This document shows positions 1-7,790 of a DNA stretch of 64,000 bases, one piece after another. The notes under the pieces are model-generated. The model was not told the DNA's origin. It saw only the letters and a list, made by a program, of their open reading frames with translations, and ran no database searches. The translations under genes and the position numbers were made by a program. Position 1 is the first letter of the stretch. Every line of letters begins with the position of its first letter. The stretch comes from a virus, in IMG/VR virus record IMGVR_UViG_3300035698_035366, positions 186,001-250,000 of that record. One strand, written 5' to 3'.

Positions 1-837
1 ACCAACAGTAACAGCGCGGGCAACTTCAGCAGGCATAACATCGTAACCAACTTCTGCAAGATCCCTGCCATCGTTACCAGCAGCAACAACACAAATTATT
101 CCTGCATTGATGCAGTCATTTACAACCTGTTCTTCGGTCTTGTGTGCTGGCCCACCAAGTGATAGGTTCATAATGCTTGGGTTCATATTACCTTGAGCAC
201 GCTTATTACGGTGATGCTTTAGGCACGCATCAATTCCAGAAACGATAGCAGCAAGAGAAGCACCACCAGTTTCAAACACCTTACTAATAAGAAGATTGCA
301 TTCCTTAGCTACGCCATACTTCACCCCACCAACTGTAGATGCAACATGAGTTCCATGTCCCTGTTGATCAAACCCATAACCTGTTTGTCCTTTCTTCGCA
401 TAGTAATCGAAGATTGGAACAGCGCGGCCTTGGAAATCATTATGAGAAAAGTTACAACCAGTATCAACTATATAAACGTCAACATTTTTTCCTGTTCGGT
501 TATATTCGTATTTTCCATTAAATGGGTACCAGTTGCTATCATTCCATTCGTCACCGTGTGTAATTCTACTTAGTCCCCAATTATCACCAAAACCATATCG
601 GGAAACAGCAATATTCTGAATAGCTTTAAATTCAACAATAGCATCCGCGGGTGCGACATGTTCGATCTCTCGTTCAGTTTTCAACTTGGTCTTTTTCATA
701 TCGTCCATTGTAATTTTGAACATACGCTCTAAACCACGATAATCTTCGTCAATCGTAGCGTTATATCTAGAAGCTAGATTTTTGAATCTTTGGTTACTAC
801 AACCCATTTTAACTGTTACGATATATTCTTTGTTCAT
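1..837 (-). CDS. Subtilisin-like serine protease (S8), C-terminus outside window
   Basis: The minus-strand frame is open from ATG at 837 to the window edge (279 codons), so the 3' part of the gene is missing. Residues 1-65 look like an I9-type inhibitory propeptide. The catalytic Asp is in VDTG (D125) and the catalytic His in HGTHVAS (H161). The oxyanion-hole Asn is in AAGND near residue 260. The catalytic Ser should lie beyond base 1. A Shine-Dalgarno AAGGAG precedes the start. No signal peptide is seen, so it may act inside the cell or in the virion. Family assignment is firm; the biological substrate is unknown. Confidence 0.9.
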   Translation of the reverse strand, partial: MNKEYIVTVKMGCSNQRFKNLASRYNATIDEDYRGLERMFKITMDDMKKTKLKTEREIEHVAPADAIVEFKAIQNIAVSRYGFGDNWGLSRITHGDEWNDSNWYPFNGKYEYNRTGKNVDVYIVDTGCNFSHNDFQGRAVPIFDYYAKKGQTGYGFDQQGHGTHVASTVGGVKYGVAKECNLLISKVFETGGASLAAIVSGIDACLKHHRNKRAQGNMNPSIMNLSLGGPAHKTEEQVVNDCINAGIICVVAAGNDGRDLAEVGYDVMPAEVARAVTVG

Positions 838-885
838 ACCTGAATCTCCTTAGTCGGAATTATATAATTATTTATCATAAAAGTG

Positions 886-914
886 TTGACTTTCTATAGG
901 GATTGTTGTATAAA
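886..914 (+). promoter_or_regulatory. Sigma70-type promoter of the tmRNA
   Basis: TTGACT at 886-891 and TATAAA at 909-914 with a 17-bp spacer. The predicted start near 921 lies just upstream of the tmRNA acceptor piece. Confidence 0.75.
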
Positions 915-920
915 TATACT

Positions 921-1188
921 TGTAAATGCTTGATGCTAATAATAGCAAATCAGGACCCGGGCTCGTTCCCGGCATCTCCACCAACACTTCGGTGGCATCT
1001 CTTTTTTATGGGGATGAAAGGTTCGACTGGTGCGTGAAAGTTTAGTTTAGTTTACATCGGATTGGTGAGCCGACCACAAAGTAACCCGTTTTAAATGCAA
1101 ACGACAATGCTCCCGTACAGGAAATGCGCCTAGCGGCCTGATCCTGGTAGGGAAATTCCGGAGACGAATGCGATCTTCGGTGGAGTTT
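921..1188 (+). ncRNA. ssrA: Two-piece (circularly permuted) tmRNA
   Basis: The acceptor piece comes first: a T arm (957-972, 6-nt loop), acceptor strand CATCTCC (973-979), A73 and encoded CCA (981-983). A 26-nt spacer follows. The coding piece then begins with GGGGATG (1010-1016), which pairs with CATCTCC over 7 bp and forms the G3-U70 wobble expected for alanine charging. The resume codon GCA is at 1097. The tag reads ANDNAPVQEMRLAA and ends in TGA at 1139-1141. Permuted tmRNAs are known from alphaproteobacteria and a few other lineages, and tags starting ANDN are typical of alphaproteobacteria. Outer ends are approximate. SmpB is encoded at 49690. Confidence 0.93.
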
Positions 1189-1224
1189 GGAGGGCACTCA
1201 TCATCAGGAGCCCTCCGTTTTATT
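1189..1224 (+). terminator. Rho-independent terminator after tmRNA
   Basis: GGAGGGC (1189-1195) pairs with GCCCTCC (1210-1216), followed by GTTTTATT. It also lies at the 3' end of the convergent endonuclease gene and could serve both strands. Confidence 0.8.
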
Positions 1225-2026
1225 CCATAATTTCCAATTCAAGTTCCTCTAATAATATAGAAGAATCACTGCTTTTAGAACTATTTTCAGATACTGTTAA
1301 AAATTCGCAATTTTTTATATGTCCTATTATGGATGGGTCGATTTGATTGTTATAACCATAATGTATACTTAATCGATGATCTTTAACAACCCCACCTGGA
1401 TTATTTTTAGGATGAAACCATCCCAATTTAACCAATAAATCATATCCTTTGATTCCCTTTATATTTTCTGGTGTAATATGAAATGAACAAATAGAACGAT
1501 ATGAATGTATATCTTTTTCAGAACTGGATAAAATACGTTGTTGTTCCTCATTTAATGAGGTTATTTCGTGGTCCATAATTAATTGTAATTCTTTAATTAA
1601 TTCAGAGTATTTAGGATTGGTAATTTCTATTCTCTTTTGTATATGCTCCAATTTTCTAAACGTTGAGAAATTCCTTAAAAACATTTTTCGTATAGATTTG
1701 GTCTTGCGTTTTTGATTAAGTTTATAATAAATAGATTTTGGTATTAAATTATAGGCTAACAGCATCCTGTCCGCAAATATATAATTAGCAAACCCTACAT
1801 CCGATTGATCTATATCAATATTAAATAATGATTTTAACATTAATGATAATTCACTATGTGTTATATTAGGTAATTTCTTTTTGATAACGCCACCAAAGGA
1901 CTGATGCAAATCTGCTAACCCGTCAACTACAATTTCGGTATATGGATAATCGTTACTGTCTGAAGATAATGAACTATTAATATAGGCCCGTAGTTTGATA
2001 AATGTTTCTTTGTCGTAATTTTGCAT
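1220..2026 (-). CDS. HNH-like homing endonuclease, putative
   Basis: 268 residues. The C-terminal part (about 210-250) reads GGVVKDHRLS, then GHIKNCEFL and N-x2-KS. This matches the usual pattern of small phage HNH nucleases (D-H-x-L-S, glycine-rich turn, C-x-F/L, N-x-x-K). The N-terminal 200 residues are Lys- and Ile-rich with predicted helices and are not recognised. The start has a good Shine-Dalgarno (CTGGAGAAATCAAT before ATG). The gene converges on the tmRNA and shares its terminator, a typical free-standing homing-endonuclease position next to a conserved RNA gene. Active nuclease function is inferred. Confidence 0.6.
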   Translation of the reverse strand: MQNYDKETFIKLRAYINSSLSSDSNDYPYTEIVVDGLADLHQSFGGVIKKKLPNITHSELSLMLKSLFNIDIDQSDVGFANYIFADRMLLAYNLIPKSIYYKLNQKRKTKSIRKMFLRNFSTFRKLEHIQKRIEITNPKYSELIKELQLIMDHEITSLNEEQQRILSSSEKDIHSYRSICSFHITPENIKGIKGYDLLVKLGWFHPKNNPGGVVKDHRLSIHYGYNNQIDPSIIGHIKNCEFLTVSENSSKSSDSSILLEELELEIME

Positions 2027-2223
2027 ATTGATTTCTCCAGGTTTTAATGTATAAGTAATGGAGTGGGACAGCCCTCCTCCAGGTGGGTTTTGATTGCTTC
2101 AACAATCAATTACCACTACTATTTAGTCCTTTTTTCATGACAACCCCTCCACACCCCTATATAATGCTGCACTGCCACATCTGCGCTAAACGCATGACAG
2201 TGTTGCGAAACTATGGGTTGAAA
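2027..2223. other. Intergenic region without a supported gene
   Basis: A roughly 200-bp divergent spacer. It holds a short hairpin (GATTG, 6-nt loop, CAATC near 2090-2106) and C-rich tracts. I see no ORF or clear promoter until 2224. Confidence 0.4.
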
Positions 2224-2251
2224 TTGACTCATTTTGCTACTATATTAGTAT
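2224..2251 (+). promoter_or_regulatory. Sigma70-type promoter for micro-ORF array
   Basis: TTGACT at 2224-2229 followed after 16 bp by TAGTAT (2246-2251). Confidence 0.5.
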
Positions 2252-2312
2252 AAATAATATTGCAGTGCAGCAATGTATTATTTGGAAAGATACCCAAAAA
2301 TATGGAGAAGAA

Positions 2313-2462
2313 ATGATGAAGATTATTAAGATTGTTAAGATGATTATAGATAAAATGGATTATGCACAGAGACGTCATGATTATGATCGTTATTTAGTTA
2401 ACGAATATGGTATGAAACGCCCAGTTACCAAATTCAACATTTATGAATTATATAGATTATAA
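2313..2462 (+). CDS. Micro-ORF 1 of tandem array, unknown
   Basis: 49 residues if started at ATG 2313, which has GGAG 8 nt upstream. An in-frame upstream start at 2265 lacks one. The sequence starts with a Lys/Ile-rich amphipathic helix (MMKIIKIVKMIIDKM) and continues basic and Tyr-rich. It shares the pattern K-x-I-I-D followed by an Arg-rich segment with the next two ORFs, so the three look like diverged tandem duplicates. It was not recognised as any named family. Confidence 0.55.
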   Translation: MMKIIKIVKMIIDKMDYAQRRHDYDRYLVNEYGMKRPVTKFNIYELYRL

Positions 2463-2473
2463 GGAGAATTATT

Positions 2474-2590
2474 ATGCGTAAATTTTTTAAAATGATTATT
2501 GATACAGTTGCTTGTTCAATGGAAAAATCAGCACAACGAAAGATTGCCCAGTTTAAGAGAGAAGGCCGTATTGGTACTTATCACGTTTAA
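2474..2590 (+). CDS. Micro-ORF 2 of tandem array, unknown
   Basis: 38 residues, begins MRKFFKMIIDTVACS and ends in a basic stretch (KREGRIGTYHV). AAGGAG lies 8 nt before the ATG. It follows micro-ORF 1 by 11 nt and shares the K-F-x-K-x-I-I-D core with micro-ORF 3. Confidence 0.55.
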   Translation: MRKFFKMIIDTVACSMEKSAQRKIAQFKREGRIGTYHV

Positions 2591-2619
2591 TTATATTTAA
2601 TTTAGAAGGGAGACTCAAA

Positions 2620-2715
2620 ATGAAAAAGTTTATAAAAAGTATTATTGATGCACTTATTGAGGGACGTTCAAAGCGTGTACAATATATGATAAAGCATAGA
2701 ATTTATATTGATTAA
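2620..2715 (+). CDS. Micro-ORF 3 of tandem array, unknown
   Basis: 31 residues, begins MKKFIKSIIDALIEGRSK. A Shine-Dalgarno AAGGGAG precedes the ATG. Same core as micro-ORFs 1 and 2. A small basic amphipathic peptide; membrane association or nucleic-acid binding are both possible. Confidence 0.55.
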   Translation: MKKFIKSIIDALIEGRSKRVQYMIKHRIYID

Positions 2716-2778
2716 GTTGTATGTGGTCTAAAAAATAGAAGCTTAAATAATATATAGCTTTATTCTATGGACTAATAT

Positions 2779-3213
2779 ATGAAACCGAAAAATAAGAATA
2801 TCAATTTAAAACAAAAACTTCTTTCGGCGTTTGGTATAACTTTATGGATCAACCGCAGGAAAAGAATAACCGAAACACATAACGAAACGTTTTTAAAACA
2901 AGCGCATGATGCAAATCAAACACCAGAACGTATTGATAAAACTCTAGCTGCAATTAAAGCCGCTTGGTTACAATCACCCCATGCCCCCCTTGGTCATGTA
3001 CTATCATGGATTGCATCCGATGACCCACGTAAGCGCGGGAATCATAGAGTACCAATGGATTATAGCTTGCAAACTGGGGTTTATGCTTTGTGGGATGTCA
3101 ATGATAAGGAATTGCGAGAACTGGCAACCAAATGGAAAAATAGGCAACAGTCCCGCCCGCGCCGTAAGAAACCATATGGAAAATTTCCAAGAGTAAAATC
3201 TATTGACCCTTGA
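2779..3213 (+). CDS. Conserved small phage protein, function unknown
   Basis: 144 residues. The middle (about 55-125) has the pattern helix, W-x2-S-P-H-A-P-L-G-H-x-L-S-W, then W-D-V-N-D-K-E-L. This resembles a widespread uncharacterised phage family with a W-x2-P-x2-R-L-G-Q core and an acidic D-x2-E-L end. Both termini are Lys/Arg-rich. No catalytic motif is visible. It is the last gene before a strong promoter at 3210, which overlaps its stop codon. Confidence 0.55.
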   Translation: MKPKNKNINLKQKLLSAFGITLWINRRKRITETHNETFLKQAHDANQTPERIDKTLAAIKAAWLQSPHAPLGHVLSWIASDDPRKRGNHRVPMDYSLQTGVYALWDVNDKELRELATKWKNRQQSRPRRKKPYGKFPRVKSIDP

Positions 3214-3238
3214 CAGTCCGCAATTATTATAATATAAT
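3210..3238 (+). promoter_or_regulatory. Consensus promoter, leaderless arrangement
   Basis: TTGACA (3210-3215), 17-bp spacer, TATAAT (3233-3238). The next ATG is at 3245, about where transcription should start. Confidence 0.85.
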
Positions 3239-3244
3239 ATATTT

Positions 3245-3565
3245 ATGAGTTATAATTTATTCCTTGACGACGAGCGATTCCCGCCCGATGATCCCAGAGA
3301 TTGGGTTATTCAACGGAGTTTCGCTACGGCTGTTCATTTCGTTTGCAAGAATGGATTTCCTTCGTTTGTGAGTTTTGATCACGACCTGGGAGATTCTGCC
3401 CCACAAACAGGATATGACTTTGCGAAGTGGCTTGTTGAGCGAGATATTGATTATGGTGACCTACCTGATGATTTTTCGTTCGTAGTACATAGCGCAAATC
3501 CAGTAGGCGCAAAGAACATCCAGATGTATCTTGATAATTATTTAAGAGTTAGGAAAAATGGCTAG
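3245..3565 (+). CDS. Cyclic-phosphate-processing receiver-like domain (cREC) protein
   Basis: 106 residues. The pattern LFLDDER near the N-terminus, SFDHDLG (about 47-53), TGYDFAKWL and FVVHSANPVGAKNI matches the receiver-like fold proposed to act on cyclic nucleotide phosphates (cREC). The acidic residues of a receiver metal site are present (D7, D8, D49, D51). The predicted mRNA is leaderless. Together with the RNA ligase, kinase and 2H protein nearby, a role in RNA end processing is plausible. The function is inferred from domain pattern only. Confidence 0.65.
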   Translation: MSYNLFLDDERFPPDDPRDWVIQRSFATAVHFVCKNGFPSFVSFDHDLGDSAPQTGYDFAKWLVERDIDYGDLPDDFSFVVHSANPVGAKNIQMYLDNYLRVRKNG

Positions 3566-4013
3566 TCTTAGTGAACTAAACCGGATTGAATACTTTTCCG
3601 AGGATATGGAGAATGGTAATTATACTATCATTGTCCATCAATACATGTTTGGGCAGTTGCGAATTCAATTGACTGATCTTCGCAAGCGTGATCCATATGC
3701 CCCAGAAGGCCACGGTGGTATTGTACGTGAGCTCGATACGTATCATGCTGGAACGGCGTCGGGTGCATGTATGAATCTTAGCGAAGCCGAAGATCCTGAG
3801 CAGTGGTGTATCGAGCAAGAGCGAGACTGGAATTGTGAAATGTCCGCTGATGGACCACTGGCCGGTGATAGGATCCGATTGGACGAAACGCAAGAATCAA
3901 ACCCATATCGCCGTTGTGGAGTTCAAGATTTTACTCCCAATGCATATCCAATCCATTTCCCTGGTGTCCGGCAGCAGACAAAAGGTAAGAAAGAACTAAA
4001 AACGCAGGCATAA
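3558..4013 (+). CDS. Unknown protein
   Basis: 151 residues, overlapping the previous gene by 8 nt, with AGGA just upstream of ATG. The N-terminal half is predicted beta-rich. The middle contains GHGGIVRELDTYH and the C-terminus is basic (KGKKELKTQA). I recognise no motif. Translational coupling with the cREC gene suggests a shared transcript. Confidence 0.55.
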   Translation: MASLSELNRIEYFSEDMENGNYTIIVHQYMFGQLRIQLTDLRKRDPYAPEGHGGIVRELDTYHAGTASGACMNLSEAEDPEQWCIEQERDWNCEMSADGPLAGDRIRLDETQESNPYRRCGVQDFTPNAYPIHFPGVRQQTKGKKELKTQA

Positions 4014-4038
4014 ATAATAAAAAGAGGGAATTTTTATT

Positions 4039-4299
4039 ATGACACCAAAGCAAATGAGAAAAGAGCTTGACAGCCTCCAAGAAGGCATGTACGACCAAAA
4101 GAAGAAGTCTCGCCCGGCAGCTTTACCTGCAAACCCGGCGACCAACGATGTTTTCATTGATCGCAGTATGGAACACCCCGATAAAATAGCCATCACTCTC
4201 AAGGGCCGAACTGCCCTAGTCGATGCTGATAAAATAACAAAAATAATCGAAAAACTAGAAAATCTGTTAAAGGAAATCGACGATGGAGCAGATCAATAA
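4039..4299 (+). CDS. Unknown protein with C-terminal helix
   Basis: 86 residues. Lys-rich N-terminus, then a segment IAITLKGRTALVDADKITKIIEKLENLLKEIDDG that looks like two strands and a helix. AGAGGGA lies upstream of the ATG. No known family seen. Confidence 0.5.
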   Translation: MTPKQMRKELDSLQEGMYDQKKKSRPAALPANPATNDVFIDRSMEHPDKIAITLKGRTALVDADKITKIIEKLENLLKEIDDGADQ

Positions 4300-4432
4300 C
4301 GGAACAATAACGTTTTCGTACTCAAACCAAGACATTGAATTTTCAGGAGTTCTTGAGCAACTACGATTAGAACTCACACCTGATATATACCAACGTATCC
4401 CGGGAGCAGACCCAAAAAATTGTTATGAATAG
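4283..4432 (+). CDS. Small ORF overlapping previous gene, unknown
   Basis: 49 residues from ATG 4283, overlapping the previous gene by 17 nt in another frame. It ends in TAG at 4430-4432, immediately before the -35 box of the next promoter. No motif is visible; support is the overlap arrangement and length only. Confidence 0.4.
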   Translation: MEQINNGTITFSYSNQDIEFSGVLEQLRLELTPDIYQRIPGADPKNCYE

Positions 4433-4435
4433 GGG

Positions 4436-4464
4436 TTGACAAATTAATTAATAATTTGTATAAT
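4436..4464 (+). promoter_or_regulatory. Consensus promoter, leaderless arrangement
   Basis: TTGACA (4436-4441), 17 bp, TATAAT (4459-4464); ATG of the RNA ligase at 4473. Confidence 0.85.
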
Positions 4465-4472
4465 ATGGTATT

Positions 4473-5132
4473 ATGAATACACCAGAAAAATATCCTAGGA
4501 CTTTACATTGGCCTGAAAGTGAAACTATTCACGCCGATGATAAGACCCACACCGATCCAGAATTTTTTATCGGCAAGCAAGTCGTAATAACAGAGAAACT
4601 AGACGGCGGGAATACCTGTCTCTATAATGGTAAGGCATATGCCCGATCAACCACAATGGAAGCTGGTGATGGGTGGTTTGCGATGGTCAAAAAGCATCAT
4701 GCATGGAAGACTACAAACATTGATCGCTATGCCTATTATGGTGAGGATTTATATGGCATTCATTCTATTGAGTATGATGCACTGGATGAGGGAGAAACGT
4801 TTCGTCTATTCGCTGTTCTCGACAATGAGACTAATATGTTTTTGCCTTGGGAAGAAGTCGTTCAACATGCGGTACAGAATGATTTCCTTACGGTTCCTGT
4901 AATTCACCCAGGTGGAGTATTTTTCAGTGTTCAGGAGATTACGGATTGGTTTAAGGTTGCAATGGAATATGGTTCAGAACTCGGAGATACTACTGAAGGT
5001 TTTGTTCTTCGACTAGCAGATGAAATACCATTTGATAAATTTGGTATTCAAGCATGTAAGTATGTCCGCAGAAATCATGTTCAAACTGATCAGCATTGGA
5101 GGAAAAACTGGAAGGCCTGTAAATTAACATGA
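4473..5132 (+). CDS. RNA ligase, Rnl2/DRB0094-like
   Basis: 219 residues. Nucleotidyltransferase motifs are in order: motif I EKLDGG (K42 is the likely AMP-accepting lysine), motif III around YGEDLYGIHSI, motif IV EGFVLR, and motif V CKYVRRNH. Length and motifs fit a compact ATP-dependent RNA ligase without a large C-terminal domain. It would seal 3'-OH/5'-P RNA ends and could repair cleaved tRNAs with the kinase at 10846. The transcript is predicted to be leaderless. The next gene starts 4 nt before its stop. Confidence 0.85.
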   Translation: MNTPEKYPRTLHWPESETIHADDKTHTDPEFFIGKQVVITEKLDGGNTCLYNGKAYARSTTMEAGDGWFAMVKKHHAWKTTNIDRYAYYGEDLYGIHSIEYDALDEGETFRLFAVLDNETNMFLPWEEVVQHAVQNDFLTVPVIHPGGVFFSVQEITDWFKVAMEYGSELGDTTEGFVLRLADEIPFDKFGIQACKYVRRNHVQTDQHWRKNWKACKLT

Positions 5133-5461
5133 TGTTACCTGATACCCGAATTATGTGTAATAAGGCGGAATGTAGAACGTGCGGGGATATTATTGAGAGT
5201 CGTCACCGTCATGATTATGTTACATGTTCTTGTTCTTCAATTTCTATCGATGGTGGGAAAGATTATCTTAAACGTGTAGGAAATGTTATAGTTGATCTTA
5301 TTGATCTATCGGAACATGAAAGATATTTCCGAAAGCCTTATGAATGGTCAGCCCGCGACGAAGATGTCGAAAAATGGATGATTGAAAATGGATTTCCTTT
5401 AGATGGCAACTGGGATATCGAGCATTATACTCTTTATAAATTAACATGGGGAGACTGGTGA
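5129..5461 (+). CDS. Zinc-ribbon protein with FKL-type tail (DUF7695-like)
   Basis: 110 residues. The N-terminal half carries C-x2-C (CRTCG) and C-S-C with ESRHRHD between them, a probable zinc ribbon of a type common in phages. The C-terminus has EKWMIENGFP and ends YTLYKLTWGDW, a variant of the tail shared by about 25 small proteins here. It overlaps the RNA ligase by 4 nt and is followed 3 nt later by a clear paralogue. Function unknown. Confidence 0.65.
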   Translation: MMLPDTRIMCNKAECRTCGDIIESRHRHDYVTCSCSSISIDGGKDYLKRVGNVIVDLIDLSEHERYFRKPYEWSARDEDVEKWMIENGFPLDGNWDIEHYTLYKLTWGDW

Positions 5462-5464
5462 GAA

Positions 5465-5812
5465 ATGCTAGTCCCTGGCCGAAGGCTTACCCGTAATGCT
5501 GCTAGATGTAACAATTGCGGTAATCTTTTAGAAAGCACACCGACAGCCTTGAAGCAAAAATGTTCGTGTGGTGCCTTAACCGTATCTGGCGGATACGACC
5601 ATACACATCGACAATATAGTGGACCACTAGATTCAATGTTCCCCAAGTTTTATGAATTATCAGAATATAGTTGGAATTTTGATATTTGGGAAGTGGGAAC
5701 GGTTAGCCATCAATTTAAAGTGGCTGAGTGGATCAAGGAAAACGGTTTCCCTGAAGATGGAAATTGGAGTAAAGAACAAAAAGTTCTTTTTACATTATCC
5801 TATGGTATTTAA
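5465..5812 (+). CDS. Zinc-ribbon protein with FKL-type tail, paralogue
   Basis: 115 residues. Paralogue of the preceding gene: CNNCG and CSCG in the N-terminal half, then AEWIKENGFPEDGNW matching the previous protein's WMIENGFPLDGNW, and tail KVLFTLSYGI. A tandem duplication is the simplest explanation. Confidence 0.65.
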   Translation: MLVPGRRLTRNAARCNNCGNLLESTPTALKQKCSCGALTVSGGYDHTHRQYSGPLDSMFPKFYELSEYSWNFDIWEVGTVSHQFKVAEWIKENGFPEDGNWSKEQKVLFTLSYGI

Positions 5813-6029
5813 ACTAAACGGTAAATATTTTTCAGGTAGTAACGTGGTGTGGTTAAAAGACGGTGTTTTACACAAAACTACTGGACCGGCGGTCGAACGA
5901 GTGGATGGAAGTTCGTTGTGGTTTGTAAATGGGAACGAAATACCCAATGAATGGATTGCGGAAAATATCAAGAACACGAAGGATGTAAATAAGGAAGAAC
6001 AAGTATTATTGAAATTGACTTGGAGTTAA
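5802..6029 (+). CDS. NG-motif protein with FKL-type tail
   Basis: 75 residues from ATG 5802, overlapping the previous gene by 11 nt. It contains LHKTTGPAVERVDGSSLWFVNG, the H-x4-GPA-x6-W-x-NG repeat unit found in many phage proteins (one copy here). It ends EEQVLLKLTWS, a tail variant. Function unknown. Confidence 0.6.
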   Translation: MVFKLNGKYFSGSNVVWLKDGVLHKTTGPAVERVDGSSLWFVNGNEIPNEWIAENIKNTKDVNKEEQVLLKLTWS

Positions 6030-6033
6030 GCAT

Positions 6034-6972
6034 ATGTCAAGCATCGATGGCGGTAAGCCTCCTTACCAAGGTATTAGAACGTTTATGCGTTCAACTTATA
6101 CACAGGATTTAACGGATGTTGATATTGCTGTAATTGGCATTCCTTTAGATTTAGGGACGACTAATCGCCCAGGAACACGGATGGGACCAGCTGATATACG
6201 TGATGTTAGTTTGCGACGTTGTTCCGGTGACAATCCCCGTTATGGGTGTAATCCCGTTAATTATGCAAAGATTGTAGACTATGGTGATCTTAATTTGGTA
6301 CTTGGTGATATTACAAAAAGCGTTGATTTAATTTCTATCCAAATGGAACAAATCTTAAAATCTGGAGTTCATCCGGTTATACTTGGGGGTGACCACACTA
6401 TCACTTATCCAATCCTAAAAGCGTTTTATCAACAAAATCAACAGCCAATGGCCATCGTCCATTTTGATGCTCATCATGATTATTGGTCAGAAAACTATGG
6501 CGCACCAATTGCCCATGGAACATGGCTTTATCATGCAGTACAGGAAGGGTTGGTTGATGTAGAGAATTCTTTCATGCTTGGTATACGTTGCCCTTCGGAA
6601 CCAACCCACGTTGAAAATCTCCGAAACTTGGGGATGACAGTTTGGGATTACGATTTTGTCCATGAGAAAGGAATGGCCGAAATTGCTCGAAGAATAGATT
6701 TCAAATTAAATGACACACCAGTTTATCTTACCTTCGATGTTGATGGACTCGATCCAGCTTATGCTCCAGGAACCGGAACGCCTGAACCGGGAGGATTTAC
6801 TACTCAAGAAGCAATGCTCCTTTTACATGGTTTAAGAAATCTAAACTGGAAAGGTATGGACGTTGTTGAGGTTTCTCCGATGTATGATGTTGGTCAAATA
6901 ACTAGCCTAGCGGCATGTTCAATAGCATGGAACTATATTTCTGGTATAGCACCAAGTATTGGTACCAAATAA
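6034..6972 (+). CDS. speB: Agmatinase/arginase-family ureohydrolase
   Basis: 312 residues, full length for the family. All metal-binding motifs are present: GGDH (H121), FDAHHD (D145, H147, D149) and TFDVDGLDPAYAPGTG with its two aspartates. The enzyme would hydrolyse agmatine (or a related guanidino compound) to putrescine and urea using two Mn2+ ions. GGAG lies 8 nt upstream of the start, inside the end of the previous gene. Polyamine synthesis could help package DNA or support translation. Substrate choice among ureohydrolases cannot be settled by eye. Confidence 0.88.
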   Translation: MSSIDGGKPPYQGIRTFMRSTYTQDLTDVDIAVIGIPLDLGTTNRPGTRMGPADIRDVSLRRCSGDNPRYGCNPVNYAKIVDYGDLNLVLGDITKSVDLISIQMEQILKSGVHPVILGGDHTITYPILKAFYQQNQQPMAIVHFDAHHDYWSENYGAPIAHGTWLYHAVQEGLVDVENSFMLGIRCPSEPTHVENLRNLGMTVWDYDFVHEKGMAEIARRIDFKLNDTPVYLTFDVDGLDPAYAPGTGTPEPGGFTTQEAMLLLHGLRNLNWKGMDVVEVSPMYDVGQITSLAACSIAWNYISGIAPSIGTK

Positions 6973-6973
6973 A

Positions 6974-7201
6974 ATGCAGATCTTCGACGATTATTATGTT
7001 GTTAGGCTTGTTGAACGCACTGACCACCGAGATTATAATCAAGATGATTTTGATTACGTAACTGCGGCTCAGAAATGGTTGCTAGAAAAGAAAGAAGACC
7101 TGGATTCCGATGAAGATGAATGGGATTTTATATGGTATGGCGCAGAATTCCATTTTAGAAAAAAAGAAAACGCCATAGAATTCAAGTTGATTTTTGGTTA
7201 A
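6974..7201 (+). CDS. FKL-tail family protein
   Basis: 75 residues from ATG 6974, 2 nt after the agmatinase stop (a TTG start at 6959 is less likely). It has a central AAQKWLLEKKEDL helix followed by W-x-G-A-E-F-H-F-R-K-K-E-N-A-I-E-F-K-L-I-F-G. The ending is nearly identical to the next gene's. Function unknown. Confidence 0.6.
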   Translation: MQIFDDYYVVRLVERTDHRDYNQDDFDYVTAAQKWLLEKKEDLDSDEDEWDFIWYGAEFHFRKKENAIEFKLIFG

Positions 7202-7212
7202 AAGTGTGTATA

Positions 7213-7431
7213 ATGGAAATTGAAAATATTGGTGTTTATAAAATAATATTACTTGCCCGCAGTGATGATTTACCGTTTGACCGAGCTAGGCGAATAAGAG
7301 AAGCTAGACAATGGTGTGAAGATCTTAGAACAGAGTTAAGGGATATAGGATGGATTTGCCACTTTTTTGGCTCTGAATTTAATTTCCAGCGGAAAGAAGA
7401 TGCAGTTGAATTTAAATTGATGTTTGGATGA
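7213..7431 (+). CDS. FKL-tail family protein
   Basis: 72 residues from ATG 7213 (a GTG at 7204 is in frame). Paralogue of the preceding gene: ARQWCEDL helix, then GSEFNFQRKEDAVEFKLMFG. Its stop overlaps the next ATG (ATGA). Confidence 0.6.
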   Translation: MEIENIGVYKIILLARSDDLPFDRARRIREARQWCEDLRTELRDIGWICHFFGSEFNFQRKEDAVEFKLMFG

Positions 7432-7775
7432 CTTTGAATATTAGCACATATATGCCACAACCAATGATGTTACCGTGGGTTGAGAACCTTAAACATACTG
7501 AGTATTACCGACCCTGTCCTAGGTATTTTTGGTGGAAAGTTTTGAAAGAGTTTCCATGCTGTTTAATAAAACCAATAATAACAATCCAGTATCCAAAAAT
7601 TGCAGCTTACATGATAATGCCAACTAAAATAATAGATCTACCATCAGAGATAGTATATTGGATATTTGAAAATGTTAATCATCCATATTATATGATTCTT
7701 GATGAAGAGGAAATATTTAGATTTTACTTTACCGACCAAGAAGAAGCACTTTGGTTTAAGCTTAAATTTGGATAA
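7428..7775 (+). CDS. FKL-tail family protein with hydrophobic centre
   Basis: 115 residues. Pro- and aromatic-rich N-terminal half, possible membrane-associated segment around 40-70, tail FRFYFTDQEEALWFKLKFG. It starts in an ATGA overlap with the previous member. Confidence 0.55.
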   Translation: MTLNISTYMPQPMMLPWVENLKHTEYYRPCPRYFWWKVLKEFPCCLIKPIITIQYPKIAAYMIMPTKIIDLPSEIVYWIFENVNHPYYMILDEEEIFRFYFTDQEEALWFKLKFG

Positions 7776-7790
7776 TGGAAGATCACCGCA

